Source of the DNA: Trichoplax sp. H2
Lineage: Eukaryota > Placozoa > Uniplacotomia > Trichoplacea
Direction of reading: 5' to 3'
Assembly: GCA_003344405.1 (NCBI GenBank)
Contig: NOWV01000108.1
Span: 186,001-250,000 of the forward strand
DNA length: 64,000 nt
Positions within the stretch are counted from its first letter, which is position 1; each line of letters opens with the position of its first letter. Below the pieces are notes generated by a model that worked only from the letters and a program-made list of their open reading frames with translations, did no database searches and was not told the DNA's origin. Shown in pieces: positions 15,104-26,608 of the stretch. Both the position numbers and the translations under genes were made by a program.

Positions 15104-15496
15104 TTAGACCGATTCTACACGCAAATGTAAAGCATTTTTAGGTTTCAGTGTACTGATAGCAACCACCTTTACAGGGATCTCTGTTTCTGGTGATGTCAGT
15201 AATTTAAATCGATGGATGATTTTTGCGATCGATAATTTTATTTCCATTAATGCAAATCTCATGCCAATACAATTACGTGGACCGGTTGCAAAAGGTGAAA
15301 ATGCACATGGATGACGAGCTTCTACAGCTTCCTTGGTAAATCTTTCAGGGTCAAATTTTTCAGATTCCGGCCAAACTTCAGGATTATGATGCAAATAGTA
15401 GAGAGGCACAAATATTGCTACGCTTTGAGGAAATACATAACCATTGCATTGAAAATCGACTTTCGCTTCACGGGCATATTGCCATATCAATGTCAC
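15104..15496 (-). pseudogene. Cytochrome P450 3'-end remnant
   Basis: An open frame of 130 codons matches only the last quarter of the intact P450 at 17871-19379. It starts at AREAKVDFQCNGY and continues through the meander, the heme loop and the C-terminus. Identity is high over the block from EAVEARHPC to ALMEIKLSIAK. Upstream on the same strand the match stops abruptly, so the membrane anchor, oxygen-binding helix I and ExxR are missing. The heme loop reads FATGPRNCIG, with Ala where the P450 signature normally has Gly right after the Phe. I read it as a truncated, inverted partial duplicate that cannot make a working enzyme. It could be a 3' exon of a longer gene, but no acceptor-linked partner was found. 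Confidence 0.85.
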
Positions 15497-15719
15497 TTAG
15501 CTGAGTAAACGATATCATCCTTCTCGGTGCATCTGTACAATTGTGCAACTTTCCAACAAGAATTAATGGGTCGAATGAATTATTTCTTACTAGCTTAACG
15601 TCTTTTCGCTTCACTAACCGAGACATCATACTTGATGTATAATGGTGGTTATTTTATTAACCGTATCTGCAGGTATCTCGCTCGACTGCATCGCTTGCCA
15701 CCGTTTTATGCTGTACTTC

Positions 15720-17310
15720 TAGCTAGTGTACTGTAGTCTGTCTGTTGAGTAATCTGTTTAGTAATCCATCCAACTCTGCAATTGACCTGATGTCAAAATT
15801 CTATAATACCATAGACTACTCGATGCAACAGATAGATCGAGTAGTCCATGATTACATATTATTGCTATCCTCTCTCATTCAGCTCTTTCTATAGTTTATC
15901 TGTTAAGTAATCTGTTTAGTAATCCATTCAACTCTACAAATGACCTGATGCCAAAATTCTATAATACCAGACATTCAGTTCTTTCAACAGTCTGTCTGTT
16001 GACTAATCTGTTTAGTAATCTATCCAACTCTGACCTGATGACTCCTGATGCCAAAATTCTGTAGTCCACGACTACAGTTGGACATTGTTGCATATTGTCA
16101 ATCTCTCTTTCAACTCTTTCAACAGTCTGTTAAGTAATCTGTTTAGTAATCTATGCAATTCTGCAAACGACCTGATTGTCGTAACATCGCCTGTCCTGTA
16201 AACTACTGCTTGTTACCTTGTAGTGTACGCGCCATAGAAGGTGGAGAATCCTAGATATCTTACAATACTATTTACGGCTTATCTACATCTTATCTACTGG
16301 ACTAGATTAAGATCACATGCTACAAATGTTCACGTGCATTAGGATATGTTATTAAAGTTCTGTTGGTACTAGAGATCTGCACGAGATCTGTTGTCACAGT
16401 TCTTACGTCTAGTTAACGTGTGTATTATATCGCGCTTGGCATGTACTCCCACTAAAGTAGACTAAAAGGAAAGCTTAAAGTCTCAGATTCTTGATCTCGT
16501 TACACTGATGACCCTGATACCGCAATTTTGTAGTCTATAACTATATTTGGGCATTGTTGGATATTGTCAATCTCTCTTCAGTTCTTTCAAGAGCTCTTAT
16601 ACAGTAGGTTTATCCGCTATAGGTCTTGTAAGACCTATAGCGGCCTGCCTGTTAAGTAATCTGTTAGTAATTGATGTAATTCTGCAAATGACCTGATGAC
16701 CCTGATACCCCGATTTTGTAATCTAGAACTATATTTGGGCATTGTTGCCTATTGTCAATCTTTCTTCAGCTCCTTCAAGAGCTCTTATAGGCTTATCCAC
16801 TATCGGTTTTATAAGATCTATAGCGGAGTATCTGTTAAATAACCTGTTTAGCAATTCATGCAATTCTGCAAATGACCTGATGACCCTGATACCGCAATTT
16901 TGTAGTCCACAACTATATTTGGGCGTTGTTGGATATTGCCAATCTCTCTTCAGCTGTTGAAAGAGCTGAAGAGAGTTTATCCGCTATAGGTCTTGTAAAG
17001 GTCTTGTAAGACCTATAGCGGCCTGTCTGTTAAGTAATCTGTTTAGTAATTGATGCAATTCTGCAAATGACCTGATGACCCTGATACCGCAATTTTGTAG
17101 TCCATAATTATATTTGGGCATTGTTGGATATTGTCCATCTCTCTTCAGCTCTTTCAAGAGCTCTTATGCAGTAGGTTTATCCGCTATAGATCTTGTAAGA
17201 CCTATAGCGGCCTGTCTGTTAAGTAATCTGTTAGTAATTGATGCAATTCTGCAAATGACCTGATGACCCTGATACCCCAATTTTGTAATCTAGAACTATA
17301 TTTGGTCATT
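15720..17310. repeat. Diverged tandem array with hairpin units
   Basis: At least eight degenerate copies of a block built from ctgttaagtaatctgtttag, a GACCTGATG segment, an ATATTTGGGCATTGTTGG segment and a CTCTTTCAAGAGCTC segment. Copies in the left half (15720-16200) are short. Those in the right half (16500-17310) are longer, about 180 bases, and carry an inverted repeat. The array fills the space between the P450 remnant and the intact P450. No coding frame runs through it. Confidence 0.85.
16614..16643. repeat. Perfect 14-bp inverted repeat (hairpin)
   Basis: Arms CCGCTATAGGTCTT and its exact reverse complement are separated by only GT. Related copies within the same array lie at 16797-16826 (degenerate), 16981-17021 (internal duplication of the loop side) and 17181-17210 (one mismatch). 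Confidence 0.9.
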
Positions 17311-17870
17311 ATACGTACAGTATACCCTGATTCCTTGTAGATTATACTATATATGACTATATTTGGGCATTATTGATGGCGTCCAATATCGTCCCATCTC
17401 TTTCAGCTCTTTCAATATCATTTTGTTAGTCTAGAGTCGAGTATCATGTGACCAGCAGCATGATGCTATGGAATAGTGAGTGCTATATTATGACTGATGT
17501 ATAACTTTCATGTTAAAAATACATACTGTAACATGATCGCTCTACTAATATGAAAGACTGTCAGATGGTACCATGGCAATGGAATGACTGGCCTGTAATC
17601 AACTTGGAGGAATTGACCAGCGATCGGTAGGTGTTTTTGTTGAATCATTTCTCTTTTCCACGATAACCCAAATGGTGAAGAGTTGAATATTGTCATCGAA
17701 ACGACAACATGTTTAGCTTTGTCAATTACTAAATTACTCTACTACAGAATAGAAAGTCTGCAGTCGCAATCTTGTGATCACGACGAACTGAACCCTTCTC
17801 ATTTGGATACATTATTCAACCTTAAAGCATTCCTCAAAGCAATTGAGATCAGCTCCAAAGCGGCAATATC
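17311..17870. other. Upstream region of the intact P450
   Basis: Presumed promoter and 5' untranslated region of the P450 starting at 17871. No core promoter element can be asserted from sequence alone. Confidence 0.4.
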
Positions 17871-19379
17871 ATGCAGTTCTCTTGGCTATCGGAGTTGTAT
17901 GATCACTCTTATTTTCGATATGTGTTGATCGCCATAATCATCGTTTGGCTCTACATCAGGTATATTACACCATTGCAATATTTTAAACGTTTAGGAGTCG
18001 TTACACCTCCTGCTTATCCTGTAGTGGGTACAATTTTAGCTGATACCAAGCAGGGAATATCCAATGTTGAATTGCAAATGATTCAAGTCAAGAAATATGG
18101 TGCCGTTTTTGGTATATATCTTGGATCGAGACCGTCGTATATGATATCCGATCTAGAGATGATTAAGCAAATCTTTATCAAAGATTTCTCCAAATGTCCT
18201 AATCGTGCTGTCTTTTTAAATATTCCTCAGTCTGAGTTGGGCATTGTCAACCTCAAAGATGATCGATGGAAACATGTTCGAACAGTTTTGAATCCAACTT
18301 TTACCGCTTCAAAAATGAGACAAATGTTGCCCATTATGGCCGAATCTGTGGATACTTTATTAAAAAAGATGGAAAAAGTAGCTGATAACGATCAATCCAT
18401 TGATATAGCGGAATGGTTAAAATTACTGACTATGGAGGTTATTGCTGCTAGCGCTTTTGGCACCAAATGCGATGCTCAAAGTGGTGCAAATGATCGCCTC
18501 ATGGAAAGTGCTTCCGCTGTTTTCCATCCACATCCTTTAGCTATCTTTTGCTCTTTTATGATACCATCGTTAGCAAGAGTTTTTATAGGACTTAATAGAT
18601 CGTTCACCAATGGCTTCAATTATCTCGTAAAAGTAATCAAAGGTATCATCGATAGTAGACGCCAACAGGGTGCTACTGAAGCCAATTACAAAGATTTACT
18701 CCAACTCATGATCGATGCTAGCGCAAATCCCGATAAAAGAGGACTTACAGATGACGAAATTGTCGCCCAATCCAGCACTTTTATGTTAGCAGGTTATGAA
18801 ACAACCAGTAGTACTATTTCTTTTACTGCTTATCTATTAGCCACTAATCCAGACATACAAGAAAAATTAAGGGAAGAAATCAAAGATATCTGTAATGATG
18901 AGCAAGATATTACCTATGAAATGATTGCCAATATGCATTACTTAGACAACGTCATCAACGAATCGTTACGATTATACCCACCTGGTTTTATATTGCTACG
19001 TGAAGCCAAAGTCGATTTTCAATGTAATGGTTACACCATTCCTAAGGATATGCCTATCTTCGTGCCTGTATACAGTATACATCGTAATCCCGAAATTTGG
19101 CCAGAACCTGAAAAATTCGATCCAGATAGATTTACTAAAGAAGCAGTAGAAGCTCGTCATCCATGTGCTTTTCTACCTTTTGGAACTGGTCCACGTAATT
19201 GTGTTGGTATGAGATTTGCACTAATGGAGATCAAATTATCTATCGCCAAAATGATGCTTCGATTTAAATTGGTTACATCACCAGATACTGAGATTCCACT
19301 ACAGCTTCGAGCTGATACTACCTTAGCACCTAAAAATGGCATACGATTACGCATTCAATCTGTTGAAAAAGAAAGTTAG
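17871..19379 (+). CDS. Cytochrome P450, CYP3-clan type, intronless
   Basis: A single uninterrupted frame of 502 residues, the usual length for a microsomal P450. Residues 14-31 form a hydrophobic N-terminal anchor, so the enzyme should sit on the ER membrane facing the cytosol. Landmarks are all in place: W133 of the C-helix WKHVR, AGYETTS at 307-313 (oxygen activation), E364/R367 of ESLR, FDPDRF at 416-421, and the heme loop FGTGPRNCVG with ligand C444. The substrate is unknown; sequence style is that of the CYP3 clan (CYP3A, CYP5, CYP6, CYP9). ATG at 17871 gives a normal anchor and no upstream in-frame start is needed. It is the intact relative of the inverted 3' fragment at 15104-15496 and faces a second P450 at 21100-22596. 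Confidence 0.95.
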   Translation: MQFSWLSELYDHSYFRYVLIAIIIVWLYIRYITPLQYFKRLGVVTPPAYPVVGTILADTKQGISNVELQMIQVKKYGAVFGIYLGSRPSYMISDLEMIKQIFIKDFSKCPNRAVFLNIPQSELGIVNLKDDRWKHVRTVLNPTFTASKMRQMLPIMAESVDTLLKKMEKVADNDQSIDIAEWLKLLTMEVIAASAFGTKCDAQSGANDRLMESASAVFHPHPLAIFCSFMIPSLARVFIGLNRSFTNGFNYLVKVIKGIIDSRRQQGATEANYKDLLQLMIDASANPDKRGLTDDEIVAQSSTFMLAGYETTSSTISFTAYLLATNPDIQEKLREEIKDICNDEQDITYEMIANMHYLDNVINESLRLYPPGFILLREAKVDFQCNGYTIPKDMPIFVPVYSIHRNPEIWPEPEKFDPDRFTKEAVEARHPCAFLPFGTGPRNCVGMRFALMEIKLSIAKMMLRFKLVTSPDTEIPLQLRADTTLAPKNGIRLRIQSVEKES

Positions 19380-21099
19380 CTGCATTGATGATATTTGAAT
19401 TTCAAAGCGCTATGAAGAAAACGGTCACTCCAATTTTCTTAGTGCTAATTTATCAGAACTAGCTATCGTATTTCAGTACTGTTAAACCGATCTATCTACA
19501 TCCTACAATTATGAAGTTCGCTATCTGATTGTCGGTGCTACTATATCAATTACTATCAGGGTTGTAATGACGTATTTTAACATTGCTAGTAAAAAATTGA
19601 CATGAACTGCAAGATTGTATTATAGTGTACGTTGATGGTAATAATGTTGATGATACAAATAAAATACAAATGTCTAGTATATGGTATATGGTTCTATTGC
19701 ATATGAAAGCTGTTCAGTATCACAGAGGTACACTCTAAACTATATTACTATATTAATAGCCTTTGCAAATGTATTCATTACTATCAAGAAGATAGTCGAT
19801 AAAGCGATTATGGTTTCAATTACTATCATATCAGTATAAAACAGATATATTCTAAATGGTATTCAATAGGTGGACCTTGTTATTCTCGCAGTTTAGCAAT
19901 TATTATAACTTTGTAGCCTCTACTTATCGACTTTTATGTAGACACTAATGATGTCTTGGAGTAATACTCAAATTGAATTGATAATCAGTAAAAATTATCA
20001 AGATGTAGCAATGCATATAGTAAGAGTGTTTTGAAAAGAATGTACAGTACACGTCAAGTTTGAGAATCCTCTAATTATGATATTGTAACATTTTATTTTG
20101 CAATCGATCATGTATCGATACCCTAGATAAACGTATAATGAATATTTAAAGTGAATTAAATTGATCAAAGTATAGTTTAGTATATTGCATCCTGCTTGCA
20201 AACGATAGCATTACTATGGCTCTATTCACACATAAATATATTCAGCATAACTGAAAGAATGCGAAGAGCTTACATTTTAGCAAGTCATGCTAGCTATGCT
20301 TCAAGTCATATTAGACAGGTACAGTTTTGTAATTATTTACTATATAGGATGTGATATTGTTTACAGTTAGATTAACATAATATCATGTACTTGTATGTAC
20401 TTACGTGAGTTTTAGTGATGATATACCTTATATTTTACGATGGTAAAGACGTGCATTCTTCAAATTGAAGAATTTTTTAAAGAGCTACAATCATAAACTT
20501 ACGCTATTGTATGCTTAGCAATTACCCTAATAATAATGGTAAAGTAAAGCAATCGGCTTTCACGTAAATAAGAAAATCTATAATTGCATAGAGATCAGAT
20601 CTTTTATTTGATAATTTCATCAAATTGTTTAAACTAGTACAGATAAAATCTGGTCTTTCATAGTTAGAAGTTATAATCTTCAATAAATGATTGTTAACCT
20701 TGCTAACATGTAATGAGTTCTCCAACATGGATACATGCACGTTTGCATGCTCACTTAATCATACTCCGATTGTGCCAATATACAGTAATAATAGTAGGTT
20801 TTTACTACTTACTATTTCATAAATCATAAACATGTAATACAATAAATAACATCTGTTGGTTATATAAATTATAACATCAAGTTTTTACGATTTACAGCCT
20901 TTGAATGAAATATCATAATTAAGTTAATGATCACATGTGGTAGTAATAGTAGATTTGACAATTGAAGTAATGTTAAATTATTTTTTGATGTGTTTACGAA
21001 TCTAATTTTAGTTATCGTAACAGACTGTAGTCGCCACAATTTTGTACTATGTTTTAACTGGAAAGATACGGCAACCTTTTTAGAATTACATTAATGATA
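19380..21099. other. Convergent intergenic region between two P450s
   Basis: Holds the 3' flanks of both P450 genes. No coding, RNA or clear repeat feature is seen. Confidence 0.5.
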
Positions 21100-22596
21100 T
21101 TAGTTAGATTGTACTTGCAATATTATACTATTCTTTGGGCCAAGAATAGATGTCGATTCTAGCTGGAGTGGAATTTCGGTTTGTTGGCATGTCGTAAATT
21201 TGTAGCGTCTTAGTATAGAAGCTAGTACAAGTTTAATTTGCATGATAGAAAATCTTGTACCGATGCAATTCCGAGGTCCATATCCAAATGGTAAATAACA
21301 ACATGGTTCTCGTTTTCCTTTTTCTTCTTTTGTAAATCGATCAGGATCGAATTTTTCTGGTTCTACCCAATACAATTGATGATGGTGAATTCCGTACACT
21401 GGAATTAGTATTATTGCTCCTTTATTGAAATGATATGTCTTCATTTTAATATCATATTTTGTTCTACGAAGGATAAAAAAATCGGGTGGATAGAGTCGCA
21501 ATACTTCTTGTAACACCATTTCAAGATATTCCATTTGGAGAATCATATGATATGTAATTTCTGGCTCATCGAGACAGATTTTTTTAACCTCAGCAATAAC
21601 CTTGTCTTGTATTTCTGGATGCAGAGCTAGCATGTAGCCTAATAATGTAATACTAGTACCAGTGGTTCTATAACCAGCCATTAGAAAAGTGATGGCTTGA
21701 CAAATAATCTCATCATCTATCAATTTGATACTGTGATCGCCGACTGCAGAATTTAACATTAATTGTAATAAGTCTTGGCATGATTTTTCATCATTGTCCA
21801 TTTTCTTTCGCTGTTGAATGATTGCCTTAATCATAAATTCAATATATTGGAGGCTATTGCAAAATTTTCTATCTAACATAATCCAATATCTGGCGAAAGA
21901 TGGACATAGAAATGTCAAAATAGCAACGTAAGATCGTATCTGGAACATTGATGTCGCACATTGTACTAATTTATCTTCTCTATCAGTTTGTATATTAGCT
22001 GTCATTCCGAACACATTTGCTATGATAATTTCCAGTGTCACGTCATTGGCCCATCTCGTATAATCAATAGGTTGAGCAGTATTTACGAAATTAGCTAGCC
22101 TATGTAGATGGGCTTTGATGGAACTATTCATCAAAGGAACTAATTGTCTCATTTTAACGGCACTAAATGCGGGTGCTAATATATTACGAATACGTTTCCA
22201 TTGGCAATCTTGTAAGTTGAACAATCCATCATCCAGGAAACCGTTGCGAATAGTTGGTCGATTAGGAAAATGACAAAAATCGTCAACTGTAATTTGTTTT
22301 ATAATGTCTACATCTGCAATAACATAACATGGGATTCGTCCTATAAAGATTCCGTATACATTACCATATTTCTTAATGCCATCGATTTGTAGTACATGTA
22401 GAGCTGAACACGTTTTAAAATATTCATTTAGTGCAGTAATAGTTAATAACTTGGGTTTAGGACTAGGAATTCGTTGTTTTTTAAAGAAATTGACTAATCT
22501 GATATATTTTATGTAGCACCATAGGGCAATAGTGAGAAAAGCAATCGAGTATCCTAAGAAAGAGTAACTTGTCAAATTTACGTTGATAACTTTCAT
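21100..22596 (-). CDS. Divergent CYP3-clan cytochrome P450, intronless, Arg in the I-helix motif
   Basis: 498 residues in one exon. There is an N-terminal anchor (about residues 12-31), C-helix WKRIR, ExxR as EVLR (E364/R367), FDPDRF at 416-421 and heme loop FGYGPRNCIG with C444. It aligns almost without gaps to the P450 at 17871, but the I-helix motif is AGYRTT: Arg310 replaces the acidic residue (Glu310 in the neighbour) of the AGx(D/E)TT proton-relay motif, while Thr311 and Thr312 remain. The proline-rich hinge after the anchor is also altered (RIPSPKP). The open frame and intact heme site argue against a pseudogene. Either catalysis is modified, as in P450s that isomerise or dehydrate without normal monooxygenation, or the substrate supplies the proton path. 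Substrate unknown. Confidence 0.94.
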   Translation of the reverse strand: MKVINVNLTSYSFLGYSIAFLTIALWCYIKYIRLVNFFKKQRIPSPKPKLLTITALNEYFKTCSALHVLQIDGIKKYGNVYGIFIGRIPCYVIADVDIIKQITVDDFCHFPNRPTIRNGFLDDGLFNLQDCQWKRIRNILAPAFSAVKMRQLVPLMNSSIKAHLHRLANFVNTAQPIDYTRWANDVTLEIIIANVFGMTANIQTDREDKLVQCATSMFQIRSYVAILTFLCPSFARYWIMLDRKFCNSLQYIEFMIKAIIQQRKKMDNDEKSCQDLLQLMLNSAVGDHSIKLIDDEIICQAITFLMAGYRTTGTSITLLGYMLALHPEIQDKVIAEVKKICLDEPEITYHMILQMEYLEMVLQEVLRLYPPDFFILRRTKYDIKMKTYHFNKGAIILIPVYGIHHHQLYWVEPEKFDPDRFTKEEKGKREPCCYLPFGYGPRNCIGTRFSIMQIKLVLASILRRYKFTTCQQTEIPLQLESTSILGPKNSIILQVQSN

Positions 22597-23652
22597 TATT
22601 ATTCGGATATCTTGATATTTATAGACATAAGTAAAGAGTAGCTTGAAAGATCTGACGCATTATATAACAATTTTGCGGTAAAATGATGAGCTTCGATGCT
22701 GTTATAGCTAAAATTAGATGTAAATGTGCATATACATAGATGAATGTAAAGATAAAAGTATTAATCGTACAATTGTGACATTGCATACTATAAACTGAAA
22801 ATAGTTTTTTAATTTAAATTAGTATTTCTATAATTACAGATAATAAATACATGTCTGAGGATATCTAGAGTACTTACACTGTGTAATGCTTTAACAATAA
22901 TGTAACATTTAACTAAATTTTTAACTTGGATACGAAAATAGACATACGCTCTCAGCAAGAGATTGTAATGGTTTAGCTTACAATGTGTGGATGAGTATAT
23001 AAATTCTCCATCCTTCTAATGCAGTATGATTTTATGGTTATAAACTGATCTGAGGCGCTTATATACCGCAGGGAGACGATAAATTTAAAGATCTCCTTGC
23101 TATGTGTTTATGGTATCAGATTTGCAACTACACCTCTGGTCGTGCATTGTTTCAATAACCTAACCTATTTATGATTTTTTAAGATATACAATTAAACTTT
23201 GAAGTATTCCGATACTCCATAGTAAAATACTAGCATGTTCCTCTATATTTTAATATTACGTAAATCAGTTTTATCCTTGAATCGTTTTTATTGCTAGCAT
23301 TAAATTTACTCCGTAATGAATTTTATACAAAGAACAGAACAAAATATATATGATTACGCAGTGTGTCTGGTAGCACAACATTCATACTGTACACACAGTC
23401 TCTACTCTGTTAAGTTTAAGAATCAATCAGAAATCATTAGCTACAATATAAAAATATATCTTGTAATTGTATGATAATCTACTTAATTATACACAGTCGA
23501 AGTCAATATAGAGAAATATTAGTATCAACCTTCTTTGATGTCAATGAATGATATCTATAATTTTTTAAAGTTCAAAATTCTGTGATATTAAGCCTGTTAT
23601 CGCAATTTGTGTAAATTATATTGTAGTGTTTCAGAAAATCATTTAAGATAAA
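22597..23652. other. Intergenic, no gene seen
   Basis: Contains the presumed promoter of the minus-strand P450 (near 22600) and the 3' flank of the RIMOC1-like gene. Nothing else is recognisable. Confidence 0.5.
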
Positions 23653-26608
23653 TTAATTTTGGCTTTGAAGTATATTACGCATTATTTCAATCTTTTTACT
23701 ATCCCATCCATACGACTTTAATGGGCCATTCACGACATTTAGATATTGATCCAGTAATGCTAATCCATTAGTGCGGAAATTGAATTTAGATAAAATTATA
23801 TTACTGGAAATCTCTGAGTACCGATTGAGATGTTCGTCATTATTATTATTACAAGTTTGGCTTCCGATATTAGAGCTGACAGTAATTTGCTCTTTTTGGA
23901 TTGCATCGTCCTTAAAATAATAACAATGCCAATAGCACATCTCTCCAGCGTAAGCATATGCCAAAACATGAGTGTCACTGTAAATTCCTAAGAATTACAC
24001 GAAAGAAGAAATCGTGTTTAAGATTATAAGATGATTACATAGATAACTAAGCTGCGACAGTAATTTAATAACGATCATCAAAGTACATTACCTAGTAGAA
24101 TTGAGCTGTATTAGAACTAAACTGTTGTCATCAAATTGAAAATTTGCGGGGCTGAGAATATACACCCATGAGGGGTTATGAGTTAAGTAAACTCAAAGTT
24201 TTACTTACATTAATTAATTAATTGTCATTTCTTCCTAATTTGAATGCAGAATTATGTTATAGGGTGATACTATTTTACAGAAAATCTTGTTTTTCTAGTA
24301 ACCCGGGAGTAGAATTACAATTAGTTGGGGTTTATAAACTTCGTTTGATGTTAAAAAAAAATGTAATAATGAATGAGTCGATTTATTATCCATGTTATAC
24401 ATTGGGTGGGTTAGTAAACTTGCTGTTAGAGCTTATTGTATAAATTTAATCGGATAATACATCAATGGTTAGATTTTGTTGACTAAGAGGCTATCCGTTT
24501 GTGAAATGGAAATTGTTTGTTTACAGTATAACATTCTATATGAATCTTTCTAGAAATGCAATAATTTTTAGATTTGGAGTAAGTACAGCGGATAATAATA
24601 TTGATGCAGGTTTTAGGGTACTACAATTACGGTAACAAAATTTAAAAATACAACCGGATTAATTATTTCAGTTGTATATACCTTGTTTAATTAGTTTGAA
24701 AGTGGCTTCATCATTGTACACTATATCCTCATCTTTATCATCAGAATTAGGTGCTTTGCGAATATTTAACATCCGTATTAGAAAGGCAATGCCTATTTTT
24801 AATAGCTATGAAAAATATATGTACAGTTGATTGAGTATTTCAGAAGAGAAAATTGTAACAGGATTTATTAGTAAAATAAATAAATTACTGTTGAAAGTAC
24901 TGTATTTTGGTAATTCCTAAATTTATGTATGACCTATCAGCTGTAATGAAAGGAAATGAGATATGAAAGAATCGATGACTGATACGTACCTGTAATATTC
25001 TATTACCAGGTGAATTTAAATTTTTCTTAGTATTTTTAATCGTGTGGCAAAACATGTATATTAGCGCACCACAACGCCAGAATAGACATTCCTTAATTTC
25101 GATGGAGAAGATATCCTTTCCCTACATTTAAAGTTGATGTTTAAAAATCCATTTATCTTCTTCAGGTAGAGATAATAGCCTATCATATGCTGTAAGCAGA
25201 TTTTGTAAGAAAATAAGTAATTTAACATATAGCAAATCTTACTGCAGAATACATTGTACGTAATTTCTCTTCCAGTTTAAAAGGCTTATTTAATTCATCT
25301 GAAAAAAATGACATGAACAACATGAATTGAGATTTTACTTGAAATTCCCCCAAAAAGGCGATCTTCATGTGGGCGATCATGAGATACCAATAGACAATAA
25401 TGCAGCATAAAGCCTAATATTTGAAATGACTACTGTGAATATTAGGGTATTATGTTCTTTGTAGGTTACTTTATAGGCACAATAATTACAAGAGTAGATT
25501 ACTGAAATATTACTCTTATAGAATACAAGATGCATCACCGCTGGGTGCAAAATGAAACCGTACAGGCGCGATAATAACTTATTTGATTGCAAGCTTTTAC
25601 CTACAATACTTTGCACAACATCATCCGCGTTGGTTACTAGGAAATTTTGATCTAATAGTTTGCATTCGTTATAATAAGTCTGATCGAGTAGAGCCTAGAG
25701 GAAATACGAATATAAAATTAATTAGATTTTAACTGATCGAAACTTATCGAGACAGTTCATGTTGAAGTCCATTGAAAAGAATTAGTAGTATAGTACCGAT
25801 GTTAATAAATTAGTTTCCATGAATATTGCATGGACTTTGATATTACCGATCGATTCAACTAGTTCATCAACATGTTTACATGCATAGGCCTTCACCACCA
25901 ATATATTTAGAACATTACCTGTACGTACAATGATAGGGCATTATTGATTCTATCCATCGTACTGTCTGCTAATGGGCTGAAGAAAGAGTTGAATCAGGCT
26001 TTATCAAGACAAGACCGCCGGTATAGAGAGAATTGTTGATAATATTCGTATAACTATAATAAGTTTCAAATTGTACTCGTATGTTCGAACTCACAGGGTC
26101 AGGTCGCTTTGTACAAGCGTTTCCACAACGATTTGAGCATCTTTGCAATTTTTCACAGATTTATCTAATAATGAGTGATCATCTACTATGGATAAGGCAA
26201 TCAATCAATCAATAGGAAAAATATAACACATCGATCATTGATAGCTATAGCCTATGGTTTAATTATGTTATCGAAACAAGATTTCGACTTGGGTGGCATG
26301 CAGTAGGCATATACGTACAGTATGGGTAGCAAATATCTAGTTCAATTACATCAAGCGTAGAGTTAATAAAATAATATGAAACTGTTCCTAGGCTATTGCG
26401 TGTACCTTAGAAATAGTACCCTATAAAGTTTAAAATAGATACTAACAAATACCCTGTAATGCGATGATAAAGAAGAGGGTGCTGCTAAATCTGCTAATTC
26501 ATAACAAAATGAGTAAAATAGCTCACCAGAATCTTGAGACCGCTTCTGATCGCAAAATGATTGGATTGAATGAATTTCATCTGTTAGATCTTGCAGAAAA
26601 GATTCCAT
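23653..26608 (-). CDS. RIMOC1: RIMOC1-like (C5orf51) Rab7/MON1-CCZ1-associated protein
   Basis: Nine exons: 26527-26608 (ATG at 26606-26608), 26095-26185, 25919-25976, 25601-25694, 25339-25362, 25243-25298, 24990-25121, 24682-24805, 23653-23987. All phases close, giving 331 residues against 294 in human. Diagnostic segments are CLFWRCGALIYMFCHT (human CLSWRRGALLYMYCHS), GIYSDTHVLAYAYAGEMCYW (human GIFSDIHLLAMMYSGEMCYW) and the tail VNGPLKSYGW. The vertebrate protein binds RAB7A and the MON1-CCZ1 exchange factor and stabilises RAB7A in damaged-mitochondria clearance; the role here is inferred. A 24-nt exon (25339-25362) is required to keep frame. The last exon has an inserted hydrophilic Asn-rich stretch not in vertebrates. 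No domain of known fold is visible. Confidence 0.88.

Noticed and set aside
15104-15496. Complete small P450-like gene
   Set aside because: Only the C-terminal quarter is present, without anchor, I-helix or ExxR, and there is no linked upstream exon.
25130-25200. Extra RIMOC1 exon encoding YDRLLSLPEEDKW
   Set aside because: Looks protein-like but runs into a stop and cannot be joined in phase; skipping it joins two phase-0 exons that match the family.
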